From positions 1-21,783 of the forward strand of contig JAEDFM010000032.1 of the NCBI GenBank assembly GCA_016292805.1: 21,783 nt of DNA. The letters are read 5' to 3'. The translations under genes were made by a program, and so were the position numbers. This DNA is from Treponema sp. GTDB lineage: Bacteria; Spirochaetota; Spirochaetia; Treponematales; Treponemataceae. The notes beneath the pieces were generated by a model that saw only the letters and a program-made list of their open reading frames with translations, was not told the DNA's origin and searched no databases. Positions within the stretch are counted from its first letter, which is position 1, and each line of letters begins with the position of its first letter. Below, piece after piece: positions 16,488 to 21,770 of this stretch.

Positions 16488-16560
16488 CAGGGCAGGCAGG
16501 ACTTGAACCCACGACAGGCGGTTTTGGAGACCGCTGCTCTACCAACTGAACTACTGCCCT
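16488..16560 (-). tRNA. tRNA-Trp (anticodon CCA)
   Basis: A complete 73-nt cloverleaf: acceptor AGGGCAG/CTGCCCT with discriminator G, D arm TTCAGTTGGTAGA, anticodon stem GCGGT/ACCGC with loop CTCCAAA, and T loop TTCAAGT. The 3' CCA is not encoded. It lies between rpmG and secE in the same transcription unit, so it must be cut out of the mRNA. Confidence 0.97.
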
Positions 16561-16570
16561 ATATATAAAA

Positions 16571-16588
16571 TCTTTGGAATTCCAAAGA
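16571..16588 (-). repeat. perfect 18-bp palindrome between rpmG and tRNA-Trp
   Basis: TCTTTGGAATTCCAAAGA can fold as a 7-bp stem with loop AATT and is followed on the mRNA strand by TTTTATATAT. It could be a weak terminator separating rpmG from tRNA-Trp, or a processing signal next to the tRNA 5' end. Confidence 0.55.
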
Positions 16589-16601
16589 CTAGATACCTAA
16601 A

Positions 16602-16778
16602 TTATTTTGCCTTTGTTTCTTTATGAAGAATACTCTTCTTGCAGAATGGGCAATACTTATTCTTTTCTAATTTACCAGTAATATTCTTACGGTTTTTGTA
16701 AGTTGTATAATTCTTTCTCTTACATTCTGTGCACTGTAAAGCAATAATTTCTACTGCTCCCTTTTTCTTGCTTCCCAT
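16602..16778 (-). CDS. rpmG: 50S ribosomal protein L33, zinc-ribbon form
   Basis: A 58-aa protein beginning MGSKKKGAVEIIALQCTECK. L33 is a small protein near the E site of the large subunit. Two CxxC pairs (Cys16/Cys19 and Cys43/Cys46) show it is the zinc-binding C+ form. In bacteria that have both forms, the C+ form is replaced by a C- paralogue under zinc limitation. It has an AGGAG ribosome binding site and lies between tRNA-Thr and tRNA-Trp, the usual order before secE-nusG. Confidence 0.96.
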   Translation of the reverse strand: MGSKKKGAVEIIALQCTECKRKNYTTYKNRKNITGKLEKNKYCPFCKKSILHKETKAK

Positions 16779-16821
16779 ATATAACTCCTAAATAAAATTC
16801 ATACAGAAGGTTTTCTTCTAA

Positions 16822-16894
16822 AGCCCATGTGCGGAATCGGACCGCAGACCTCCACATTACCGATGTGGTGCTCTACCAACTGAGCTACAGGGGC
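16822..16894 (-). tRNA. tRNA-Thr (anticodon GGT), atypical at conserved positions
   Basis: The 73-nt cloverleaf has a normal D arm, anticodon stem CCACA/TGTGG and T stem TGCGG/CCGCA. The anticodon loop is TCGGTAA, giving GGT at 34-36 but C instead of the near-universal U33. The T loop is TCCGATT, with C at position 55 where pseudouridine is expected. The acceptor GCCCCTG/CATGGGC has a C5-U68 mismatch. Discriminator T73; no encoded CCA. It is the first gene after a strong promoter. It may be functional but unusual, decaying, or contain sequence errors. Confidence 0.85.
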
Positions 16895-16942
16895 ATGCGT
16901 TTTAATCCCTTCACAAGTCTCCTAGAAAACGTGCGTTTTATG

Positions 16943-16971
16943 ACTATAAATAATCTACGAATTAATGTCAA
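16943..16971 (-). promoter_or_regulatory. strong sigma-70-type promoter for the tRNA-Thr to rpoC operon
   Basis: The minus strand reads TTGACA, 17 bp, TATAGT: a perfect -35, ideal spacing and a near-perfect -10. Transcription should start near 16936, about 40 nt before tRNA-Thr. The start region contains AAAACGCA twice. Confidence 0.85.
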
Positions 16972-17003
16972 TAAATTCAAATGGAATTTATATAAATTTT
17001 GTC

Positions 17004-17032
17004 TTGTTTATTAATTTTTTACATATTATAGT
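17004..17032 (+). promoter_or_regulatory. probable promoter for cysE
   Basis: TTGTTT, 17 bp, TATAGT on the plus strand, about 30 bp before the cysE start. It is divergent from the tRNA-Thr operon promoter, and the -35 regions are about 33 bp apart. Confidence 0.55.
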
Positions 17033-17063
17033 AAAGCAAAATAAATGTTAACTGGGGATTTAT

Positions 17064-17939
17064 ATGAACATTGACTCTCTTATTGATAATATCCTTGAAT
17101 CTTACGATCACTATGGTTTTGTAAATCGTAACGAAGAAGAGAACTTTCCTAACAGACAAAATGTTGTTTCCATATTAACAGATCTTCAATCTTTGGTTTT
17201 CCCAGGATTTAGAACAGCTGAAGATATTGATTCTATAAACCTGCGTTATGTTACAGGACAAAAGGTTAATAATATTATTGCAAAACTTACACGGGAAATA
17301 CAAAAAGCCCTCATTTATACAGTAACTAAAACAAATGGTGATACACAGCACATAACCGAATCTCATTGTTTTAAGCTGGCTGAAAAAACATCATTTGCAC
17401 TTATAGAAGAAATTCCAGAAATCCGCAGACTTATTCAGCTAGATACAATTGCAGGCTTTAATGGAGACCCTGCAGCAAAATCGCCAGAAGAAGTTATTCT
17501 TTCATATCCAGGACTGGAAGCTATCCTTGTTCACAGAATAGCCTACTTCCTCCATATAAACGGTGTTCCAATCATTCCTAGAATTATGAGTGAACATGTT
17601 CACGGAAAAACAGGAATTGATATTCATCCAGGGGCAAAAATCGGTGAATCATTTTTTATTGATCACGGAACAGGTGTTGTTATTGGTGAAACCTGTATTA
17701 TTGGAAACAATGTAAAACTTTATCAGGGTGTAACACTGGGTGCATTAAGCGTTCAGAAAGATCTGCAGGATAAAAAGCGTCATCCAACTATCGAAGATAA
17801 TGTAACAATCTACGCAAATGCAACAATTCTTGGTGGAAATACAGTTATAGGAAAAGGCTGTATTATTGGTGGTAACACCTGGATCACAAAATCCATCGAA
17901 GCAGGCTCTACAATTACTCAGGGAAAAGAAAATAACTAA
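17064..17939 (+). CDS. cysE: serine O-acetyltransferase
   Basis: CysE (291 aa) makes O-acetylserine from serine and acetyl-CoA, the first step of cysteine synthesis. An N-terminal helical part (about 1-170) is followed by the left-handed beta-helix of hexapeptide repeats (about 180-280). By comparison with E. coli, Asp200-His201 (IDHGTG) and His240 (KRHP) are the catalytic residues, with DIHPGAKIG upstream. The protein ends soon after the beta-helix in ITQGKENN and lacks the C-terminal tail ending in isoleucine that lets E. coli CysE bind CysK. No cysK is nearby. TGGGGA serves as ribosome binding site. Confidence 0.9.
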   Translation: MNIDSLIDNILESYDHYGFVNRNEEENFPNRQNVVSILTDLQSLVFPGFRTAEDIDSINLRYVTGQKVNNIIAKLTREIQKALIYTVTKTNGDTQHITESHCFKLAEKTSFALIEEIPEIRRLIQLDTIAGFNGDPAAKSPEEVILSYPGLEAILVHRIAYFLHINGVPIIPRIMSEHVHGKTGIDIHPGAKIGESFFIDHGTGVVIGETCIIGNNVKLYQGVTLGALSVQKDLQDKKRHPTIEDNVTIYANATILGGNTVIGKGCIIGGNTWITKSIEAGSTITQGKENN

Positions 17940-17941
17940 AA

Positions 17942-17985
17942 GTAACCATGGTTACCGGCATAAAATGCAAAAATAACCATGGTTA
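17942..17985. repeat. two copies of the palindrome TAACCATGGTTA, centres 31 bp apart
   Basis: GTAACCATGGTTAC (17942-17955) and TAACCATGGTTA (17974-17985) lie directly after cysE. The centres are about three helical turns apart, as for paired protein-binding sites, but the two copies could also pair with each other as a 12-bp RNA stem around a 19-nt loop. They sit between the cysE stop and the terminator of the candidate small RNA. Confidence 0.6.
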
Positions 17986-18029
17986 AAAAAAACAAGGTTC
18001 CCAAACAGTAACACTAAAAGGGAACCTTG
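17985..18029 (-). terminator. terminator of the candidate small RNA
   Basis: CAAGGTTCCC / GGGAACCTTG (10 bp, no mismatch, 17-nt loop) is followed on the minus strand by eight T (17992-17985). On the plus strand there is no U-tract after the stem, so it is directional and cannot serve cysE. Confidence 0.88.
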
Positions 18030-18081
18030 CCGTCCAGTATAACTGGACATCGGAGAGAGTTTATCAGCTTATTTACAAGCT
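17985..18081 (-). ncRNA. candidate small RNA, about 97 nt
   Basis: The minus strand between cysE and radA has a complete transcription unit without a reading frame. The promoter is at 18088-18117. The predicted 5' end falls at the hairpin CAGCTT/AAGCTG (18065-18082). An unpaired pyrimidine-rich linker with CTCTCTCC follows, then GTCCAGT-TAT-ACTGGAC (18032-18048), and finally a perfect 10-bp terminator stem with eight T. The CTCTCTCC segment is complementary to GGAGAG-like ribosome binding sites, which would fit a base-pairing regulator, but targets are unknown. It does not contain the conserved SRP RNA, 6S or tmRNA signatures. Confidence 0.7.
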
Positions 18082-18087
18082 GTTATT

Positions 18088-18117
18088 AATATACATCGGT
18101 GCATTAATAAAAGTCAA
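18088..18117 (-). promoter_or_regulatory. promoter of the candidate small RNA
   Basis: The minus strand reads TTGACT, 18 bp, TATATT. Expected start near 18081. The -10 region overlaps an 8-bp inverted repeat (TTATTAAT/ATTAATAA, about 18083-18110), which could be a regulator site. Confidence 0.7.
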
Positions 18118-18156
18118 TATCTTTTTTAATTAATAATTTGTTATTTTGAGGAATAT

Positions 18157-19518
18157 ATGGCAAAAAAGAACGGTTCAATTATGTATAAGTGCAGTAACTG
18201 TGGTTACTCTCAGCCTAGATGGTTAGGACGCTGTCCTGAATGCTCTGAATGGAACACTCTGGAAGAAATCATCATTGACCGTAACAAAATTACACCTGCC
18301 GGACAGGGCTCAGAACAGCAATTAAAGATTAAGCCTGTTTCTCTGGCTTCAGTAGAAGCAGCAGATACATCAAGATATATGACGGGAATTCCAGAGTTGG
18401 ACAGAGTTCTGGGATGCGGTGCCACAAAAAGATCTGCCATTCTTTTAGGCGGAGAGCCTGGAATTGGTAAATCAACTTTATTGCTCCAAACCGTAGCTGG
18501 AGTTGCAAAAACTTTTGGAAAAGACAAAGGCATACTATATGTAAGCGGCGAAGAATCTGCTGCACAAATAAAAGACCGTGCAAACCGTCTTAATCTTGAT
18601 TGTTCAGGCTTACAATTACTCTGTTCTTCCCGCCTGGAAGATGCTTTAGATGCACTGGATAAACTTAATCCAGTATTTGTCATCATTGATTCAATTCAAA
18701 CAATTTATTCTGCAGAAGCAGGATTGGTTCCGGGAACTGTAAATCAACTTAAATACTGTGCAAATGAATTTATTTCCTGGGTTAAAGAAAGAGATTCTGT
18801 TCTTATTATGACTGCCCATGTAACAAAGGAAGGAACTATTGCTGGCCCTAAATCCCTTGAACACATGGTAGATACAGTTATTTCTTTTGAACGAAACAAT
18901 GATGACATACGATTCCTGCATGCTCAAAAAAACCGTTTTGGTTCTGTAGATGAATTAGGCATTTTTTCAATGACAGAAAAAGGTTTAATCCCTGTAGATG
19001 ATCCAACAACCCTGTTTATTACAGAACGCAAAGAAAAACAACCTGCGGGAGTCTGCTGTACTCCTGTTTTTGAAGGAACCCGTGTATTTTTAGTTGAAAT
19101 TCAGGCACTGACAGTACCAGCAAAAGCTTCTGTTTCCCGTGTTTATAGTGAGAAAATAGATTCTGGACGAGTTGCACGAATTGCTGCAGTTCTAGAAAAA
19201 CGATGCGGAATTGTATTCAGCGATCAGGATATATATGTGAATGTTGCAGGTGGCGTACGGTTGGGTGAAAGTTCTATTGACGCCGCACTGGCCGCAGCAC
19301 TTTATTCAGCTCGAACAGACTTAGCAATTGACAATAACACTACCCTTTTTGGTGAATTATCCCTTGCCGGCGAAATAAGACCTGTAGGAAAAGCTAAACA
19401 AAGAGTCAAAGCTGCCCAGAATTTTGGACTAAATTGTGTCATTTGTAACGAAAATGAAGCTGGCTGCACAAAAGTCTGCGACATAAAATCACTTATTAAA
19501 ACAACATTCAGCAAATAA
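18157..19518 (+). CDS. radA: DNA repair and recombination protein RadA (Sms)
   Basis: RadA (453 aa) is a RecA-like hexameric motor that extends heteroduplex by driving branch migration. The N-terminal zinc finger uses Cys12, Cys15, Cys26 and Cys29. Walker A is GEPGIGKST (99-107) and Walker B ends at Asp178 in VIIDS. The RadA-specific KNRFG motif is at 258-262. A Lon-like C-terminal domain follows, with GGVRLGESSIDAALAAALYS. Length is normal. The start has GAGG upstream. No convincing plus-strand promoter was found in front; read-through from cysE or a weak promoter is possible. A short hairpin follows the stop. Confidence 0.97.
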   Translation: MAKKNGSIMYKCSNCGYSQPRWLGRCPECSEWNTLEEIIIDRNKITPAGQGSEQQLKIKPVSLASVEAADTSRYMTGIPELDRVLGCGATKRSAILLGGEPGIGKSTLLLQTVAGVAKTFGKDKGILYVSGEESAAQIKDRANRLNLDCSGLQLLCSSRLEDALDALDKLNPVFVIIDSIQTIYSAEAGLVPGTVNQLKYCANEFISWVKERDSVLIMTAHVTKEGTIAGPKSLEHMVDTVISFERNNDDIRFLHAQKNRFGSVDELGIFSMTEKGLIPVDDPTTLFITERKEKQPAGVCCTPVFEGTRVFLVEIQALTVPAKASVSRVYSEKIDSGRVARIAAVLEKRCGIVFSDQDIYVNVAGGVRLGESSIDAALAAALYSARTDLAIDNNTTLFGELSLAGEIRPVGKAKQRVKAAQNFGLNCVICNENEAGCTKVCDIKSLIKTTFSK

Positions 19519-19519
19519 T

Positions 19520-19536
19520 TGTATCATTTTGATACA
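19520..19536 (+). repeat. inverted repeat one base after the radA stop
   Basis: TGTATCA-TTT-TGATACA (7 bp, 3-nt loop), followed by CTTTAAAAG. The U-tract is poor, so it may be a weak terminator or a 3'-end stabiliser. Confidence 0.5.
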
Positions 19537-19544
19537 CTTTAAAA

Positions 19545-19594
19545 GTTTAACATGACACACTAAACGTTTATTTAACTCTCAAAAGCGTTAAATA
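19545..19594 (+). promoter_or_regulatory. inverted half-sites upstream of the hsp20 promoter, candidate enhancer
   Basis: The perfect inverted repeat TATTTAAC-N10-GTTAAATA (19569-19594) is centred about 95 bp before the predicted start. A further TTTAAC lies at 19546-19551, and GTTTA/TAAAC arms at 19545-19565 form a second imperfect repeat. Two seven-T tracts (19630-19636 and 19639-19645), 9 bp apart, lie between this and the promoter and could bend the DNA. Spacing and arrangement fit binding sites of a sigma-54 activator. It does not match the CIRCE heat-shock operator. Confidence 0.5.
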
Positions 19595-19649
19595 GCTTAA
19601 AAACCAGCGCAAAACAAACTTTCTGAATATTTTTTTAATTTTTTTACAC

Positions 19650-19666
19650 TTGGCACGATAATTGCT
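19650..19666 (+). promoter_or_regulatory. sigma-54 (-24/-12) promoter for hsp20
   Basis: TTGGCACG-ATAA-TTGCT matches the consensus TGGCACG-N4-TTGC[AT] exactly, with GG and GC elements 10 bp apart. Transcription should start near 19677, giving a 36-nt leader before the hsp20 ATG at 19713. No comparable sigma-70 promoter was seen here. Confidence 0.85.
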
Positions 19667-19712
19667 AGATATTATGTGTAAGAAAGAAACAAATCAGTTC
19701 AGGAGGTATGTT

Positions 19713-20129
19713 ATGAACGAACTTTCATTTTTAGATTCACTTTTCAACAATGTTTTGGGAGATGCAACTCCACAGGCAGTTTACACTTGTTCAGCTCCAA
19801 GAGTAGATGTAAAAGAAGAAGACAATGCTTATACATTGGAAATGGAATTACCTGGAAGATCTGAAAAAGATGTAAACATTGAATTAGACCACGATAATCT
19901 TACAATTTCTTCTAAACAGGAAGAAACAAAAGAAGAAAAGAAGGATGAAAAGAAAGGAAAATATATCCTTAAAGAGCGCAGAACTTCAAGTTTTGAAAGA
20001 CGCTTCAGATTACCAAATGATGTAAATCAGGAAAGTATTTCTGCCAGCTTCAAAAATGGTATTCTTACAATCAATATGGAAAAGAAAGCTAATAAAGCTC
20101 CAAAAAGAATTGCAATTGAAGCCTGCTAG
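19713..20129 (+). CDS. small heat-shock protein, Hsp20/alpha-crystallin family
   Basis: A 138-aa ATP-independent holding chaperone that keeps unfolding proteins soluble for refolding by DnaK and ClpB. The alpha-crystallin domain runs from APRVDVKEEDNAYTLEMELPG (about 29) to NGILTINMEKK (about 125). A charged Lys/Glu loop lies at about 68-85, and the C-terminal IxI anchor is present as RIAIEA. The ATG at 19713 has AGGAGG six bases upstream; an ATG at 19708 is out of frame. The stop codon is the base of an inverted repeat. The gene appears to be a single-gene unit under sigma-54 control. Confidence 0.95.
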   Translation: MNELSFLDSLFNNVLGDATPQAVYTCSAPRVDVKEEDNAYTLEMELPGRSEKDVNIELDHDNLTISSKQEETKEEKKDEKKGKYILKERRTSSFERRFRLPNDVNQESISASFKNGILTINMEKKANKAPKRIAIEAC

Positions 20130-20146
20130 ATTTAATGTAAAATCTA
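20127..20146 (+). repeat. inverted repeat starting at the hsp20 stop codon
   Basis: TAGATTT-AATGTA-AAATCTA (7 bp, 6-nt loop) begins with the TAG stop itself and precedes the true terminator by about 10 nt. Confidence 0.5.
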
Positions 20147-20155
20147 TTTAATCAC

Positions 20156-20195
20156 AAAAAAAAGCCCGAACACAGAAATGGTGTCCGGGCTTTTT
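20156..20195. terminator. bidirectional terminator between hsp20 and the pgsA-like gene
   Basis: The stem AAAGCCCG / CGGGCTTT is extended by ACAC/GTGT past one A-C mismatch (7-nt loop). It is flanked by eight A on the left and five T on the right, so it can stop hsp20 (plus) and the convergent phosphatidyltransferase gene (minus). Confidence 0.92.
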
Positions 20196-20214
20196 CTATT
20201 AATTACAAATTGAA

Positions 20215-20841
20215 TTATTTTGCAGCGTCTTTTAATACACTTCCAAAATGTTTTAAGTAATCAATAAAAGATGTATAGCTGAATACAACACAAAGACAGA
20301 ACAAAACAACAGAAATGATTCTAAGTACGCCAAACCAGGAAGGAACAAAATCAAGACGAACTAAAGTTTCAAGGAATAATGCATAAAAACCTGAAGCAAT
20401 ATAGAATACTGTCTTAAATTTTCCACCTTTACGGGCAGCAATTGCCACACCCTGTTTAGCAGCAACCATTCTTAAAAAGTTCTGTGAAAATTCACGAAGC
20501 ATAATCAACATGAAAATTACAGGATAAATATAACAGCCATGTTCACCATAACTGAACATATAACAAATCATAGTTGTAAGATGAAGTATAACATCTGCAA
20601 AAGGATCAAAAAGTTTTCCAAAATCACTTACTTCGTTGTTTTTTCTTGCATAATGACCATCAAGATAATCTGTGTATTCTGCAAAAATTAAACAAGGAAT
20701 AGCAATAAACATAGAAATTGGAGCTAAAACTGCTGCAATTTCTGGAGAAAATGCCTTAACCCAGATAGGAATAAAATATAAGAGTACAAAAATTGGCGCA
20801 TAAAGAATTCTTACAAAAGTAAATTTGTTTGATAATTTCAT
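20215..20841 (-). CDS. pgsA: CDP-alcohol phosphatidyltransferase, PgsA-like
   Basis: An inner-membrane enzyme (208 aa) of phospholipid synthesis, most likely joining CDP-diacylglycerol to glycerol-3-phosphate. The family signature is complete: Asp58, Asp61-Gly62, Ala65-Arg66, Gly75, Asp79 and Asp83. The N-terminal NKFTFVRILYAPIF resembles PgsA. About five to six hydrophobic segments are visible. The ATG at 20841 is favoured over a TTG at 20904, but it has no ribosome binding site; a promoter at 20848-20876 would put the start of transcription on the A of the ATG. The alcohol substrate cannot be fixed from sequence alone. Confidence 0.82.
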   Translation of the reverse strand: MKLSNKFTFVRILYAPIFVLLYFIPIWVKAFSPEIAAVLAPISMFIAIPCLIFAEYTDYLDGHYARKNNEVSDFGKLFDPFADVILHLTTMICYMFSYGEHGCYIYPVIFMLIMLREFSQNFLRMVAAKQGVAIAARKGGKFKTVFYIASGFYALFLETLVRLDFVPSWFGVLRIISVVLFCLCVVFSYTSFIDYLKHFGSVLKDAAK

Positions 20842-20847
20842 AGTGAT

Positions 20848-20876
20848 AGTATCGAAAATTAGAAGATAAAAGTCAA
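20848..20876 (-). promoter_or_regulatory. promoter placing the transcript start at the pgsA-like ATG
   Basis: The minus strand reads TTGACT, 17 bp, GATACT, then six bases, then ATG. The expected start coincides with the A of the ATG, predicting a leaderless mRNA. The -35 begins immediately after the stop codon of the upstream gene. Confidence 0.5.
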
Positions 20877-20878
20877 GG

Positions 20879-21697
20879 TTAGTAAGTTTTGAAATCCTGA
20901 ACAACGCTTACAGCAGACTTAGCTTCGTAATCTGGTAACTCCTTTTTAATGTATTGTAATGCTTTCTGAACAACCGCTGGAGAATCAGAAACTCCGTGAA
21001 GTATAAAGGTTTTACCTTCAATTCTTCCGTGCATAAATTCTATATTCACTTTTTCTTCAAAATAAAGCTTGTTAATAATGGCCTGTGCCTTAAGTTTATC
21101 CTGAATTAACTGATTACCCTTTACCTCATCTTCATCAGAAATAGATTCTTTTACAATATCAGCAATTATAGCTGCTGCCTTGTCTATATTTACAAAACCT
21201 GTATTAAGCACTGCATGATACTGAGATGGATCTTCAATGTCTACATTGTAAAAGCTTGCATGGAATCCAGCACGGTTTACATCACTTTCCTGAATTCTCT
21301 GTTTTGCCTGCTTATCATCCCAGTTAAATTCATTCTTTAAACGAGTAATACGGGTATTTTCATCTGCAACAAGACGAACTGAAACATTATTTGGAACATC
21401 CTGTAAAACAGCAAAAGCTCCACGACCAATAATAATTACATTTCCCTGAGCTGCAGCTTCAAGAATTGCATACTGAGCATAATTTAAATATTCATCACGA
21501 TTTTTTGTTAATGAAGCAAAAAAGCCAGGTTTTCGCTCATCATATTTTGGCATCTTGGATTTTGGGAAACCTAAATCTACAATTCGTTTTTCAATATCCT
21601 TACGGGTAACAAATTTGTACCCAGTCTGCTTAGCAAGAGACTGAGCGACTTCATCGCCCCACGCTGCAACTTGTCTTGATAAAGTAATAACTGCCAT
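20879..21697 (-). CDS. cytidylate-kinase-like protein with C-terminal BON-like region
   Basis: A 272-aa protein of the cytidylate-kinase-like family (P-loop NMP kinase fold), function not established. The start MAVITLSRQVAAWGDEVAQSLA corresponds to the P-loop region, which in relatives reads SR-x-x-G-S-G-G; here it is AAWGDE, so the glycine-rich loop is altered. VIIIGRGAFAVL and VRLVADENTRITRL match the family. Residues from about 222 onward (VNIEFMHGRIEGKTFILHGV, then VQKALQYIKKELPDY) resemble a BON-type fold. It has a GGGAGG ribosome binding site. It is not a clear replacement for housekeeping CMP kinase. Confidence 0.7.
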   Translation of the reverse strand: MAVITLSRQVAAWGDEVAQSLAKQTGYKFVTRKDIEKRIVDLGFPKSKMPKYDERKPGFFASLTKNRDEYLNYAQYAILEAAAQGNVIIIGRGAFAVLQDVPNNVSVRLVADENTRITRLKNEFNWDDKQAKQRIQESDVNRAGFHASFYNVDIEDPSQYHAVLNTGFVNIDKAAAIIADIVKESISDEDEVKGNQLIQDKLKAQAIINKLYFEEKVNIEFMHGRIEGKTFILHGVSDSPAVVQKALQYIKKELPDYEAKSAVSVVQDFKTY

Positions 21698-21733
21698 ACA
21701 AACCTCCCGTATTGCTTAAAATTTAATCAACGT

Positions 21734-21770
21734 TTAAAACAGATGGCTAAAATTGCGCCATCTATTTTAA
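21734..21770 (-). repeat. 14-bp hairpin upstream of the cytidylate-kinase-like gene
   Basis: On the minus strand TTAAAATAGATGGC pairs with GCCATCTGTTTTAA (14 bp, one G-U; 9-nt loop). It could be the terminator of a gene beyond the window or part of the leader of the gene at 20879-21697. Confidence 0.55.

Noticed and set aside
16462..16545. Longer secE frame starting within tRNA-Trp
   Set aside because: It would translate the tRNA; the conserved SecE start at 16461 has its own ribosome binding site.
17985..18081. SRP (4.5S) RNA or another known housekeeping RNA
   Set aside because: The conserved SRP tetraloop region (GGAAG and AGCAG motifs) is not present and the hairpin arrangement differs; it also lacks 6S and tmRNA features.
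17940..18156. Riboswitch controlling radA on the plus strand
   Set aside because: The strongest stem has its U-tract on the minus strand, no known aptamer core was recognised, and a full minus-strand promoter-terminator pair explains the structure better.
19569..19594. CIRCE (HrcA) operator before hsp20
   Set aside because: The arms TATTTAAC/GTTAAATA do not match TTAGCACTC/GAGTGCTAA and the position, far from the start, does not suit a repressor.
19662..19712. Earlier TTG start for hsp20
   Set aside because: It would begin inside the -12 element of the sigma-54 promoter, upstream of the predicted transcript start; the ATG at 19713 has AGGAGG.
20842..20904. TTG start for the phosphatidyltransferase overlapping the upstream gene
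   Set aside because: The added 21 residues do not resemble the family and there is no clear ribosome binding site; the ATG at 20841 gives the usual N-terminus. Some doubt remains because that ATG also lacks a binding site.
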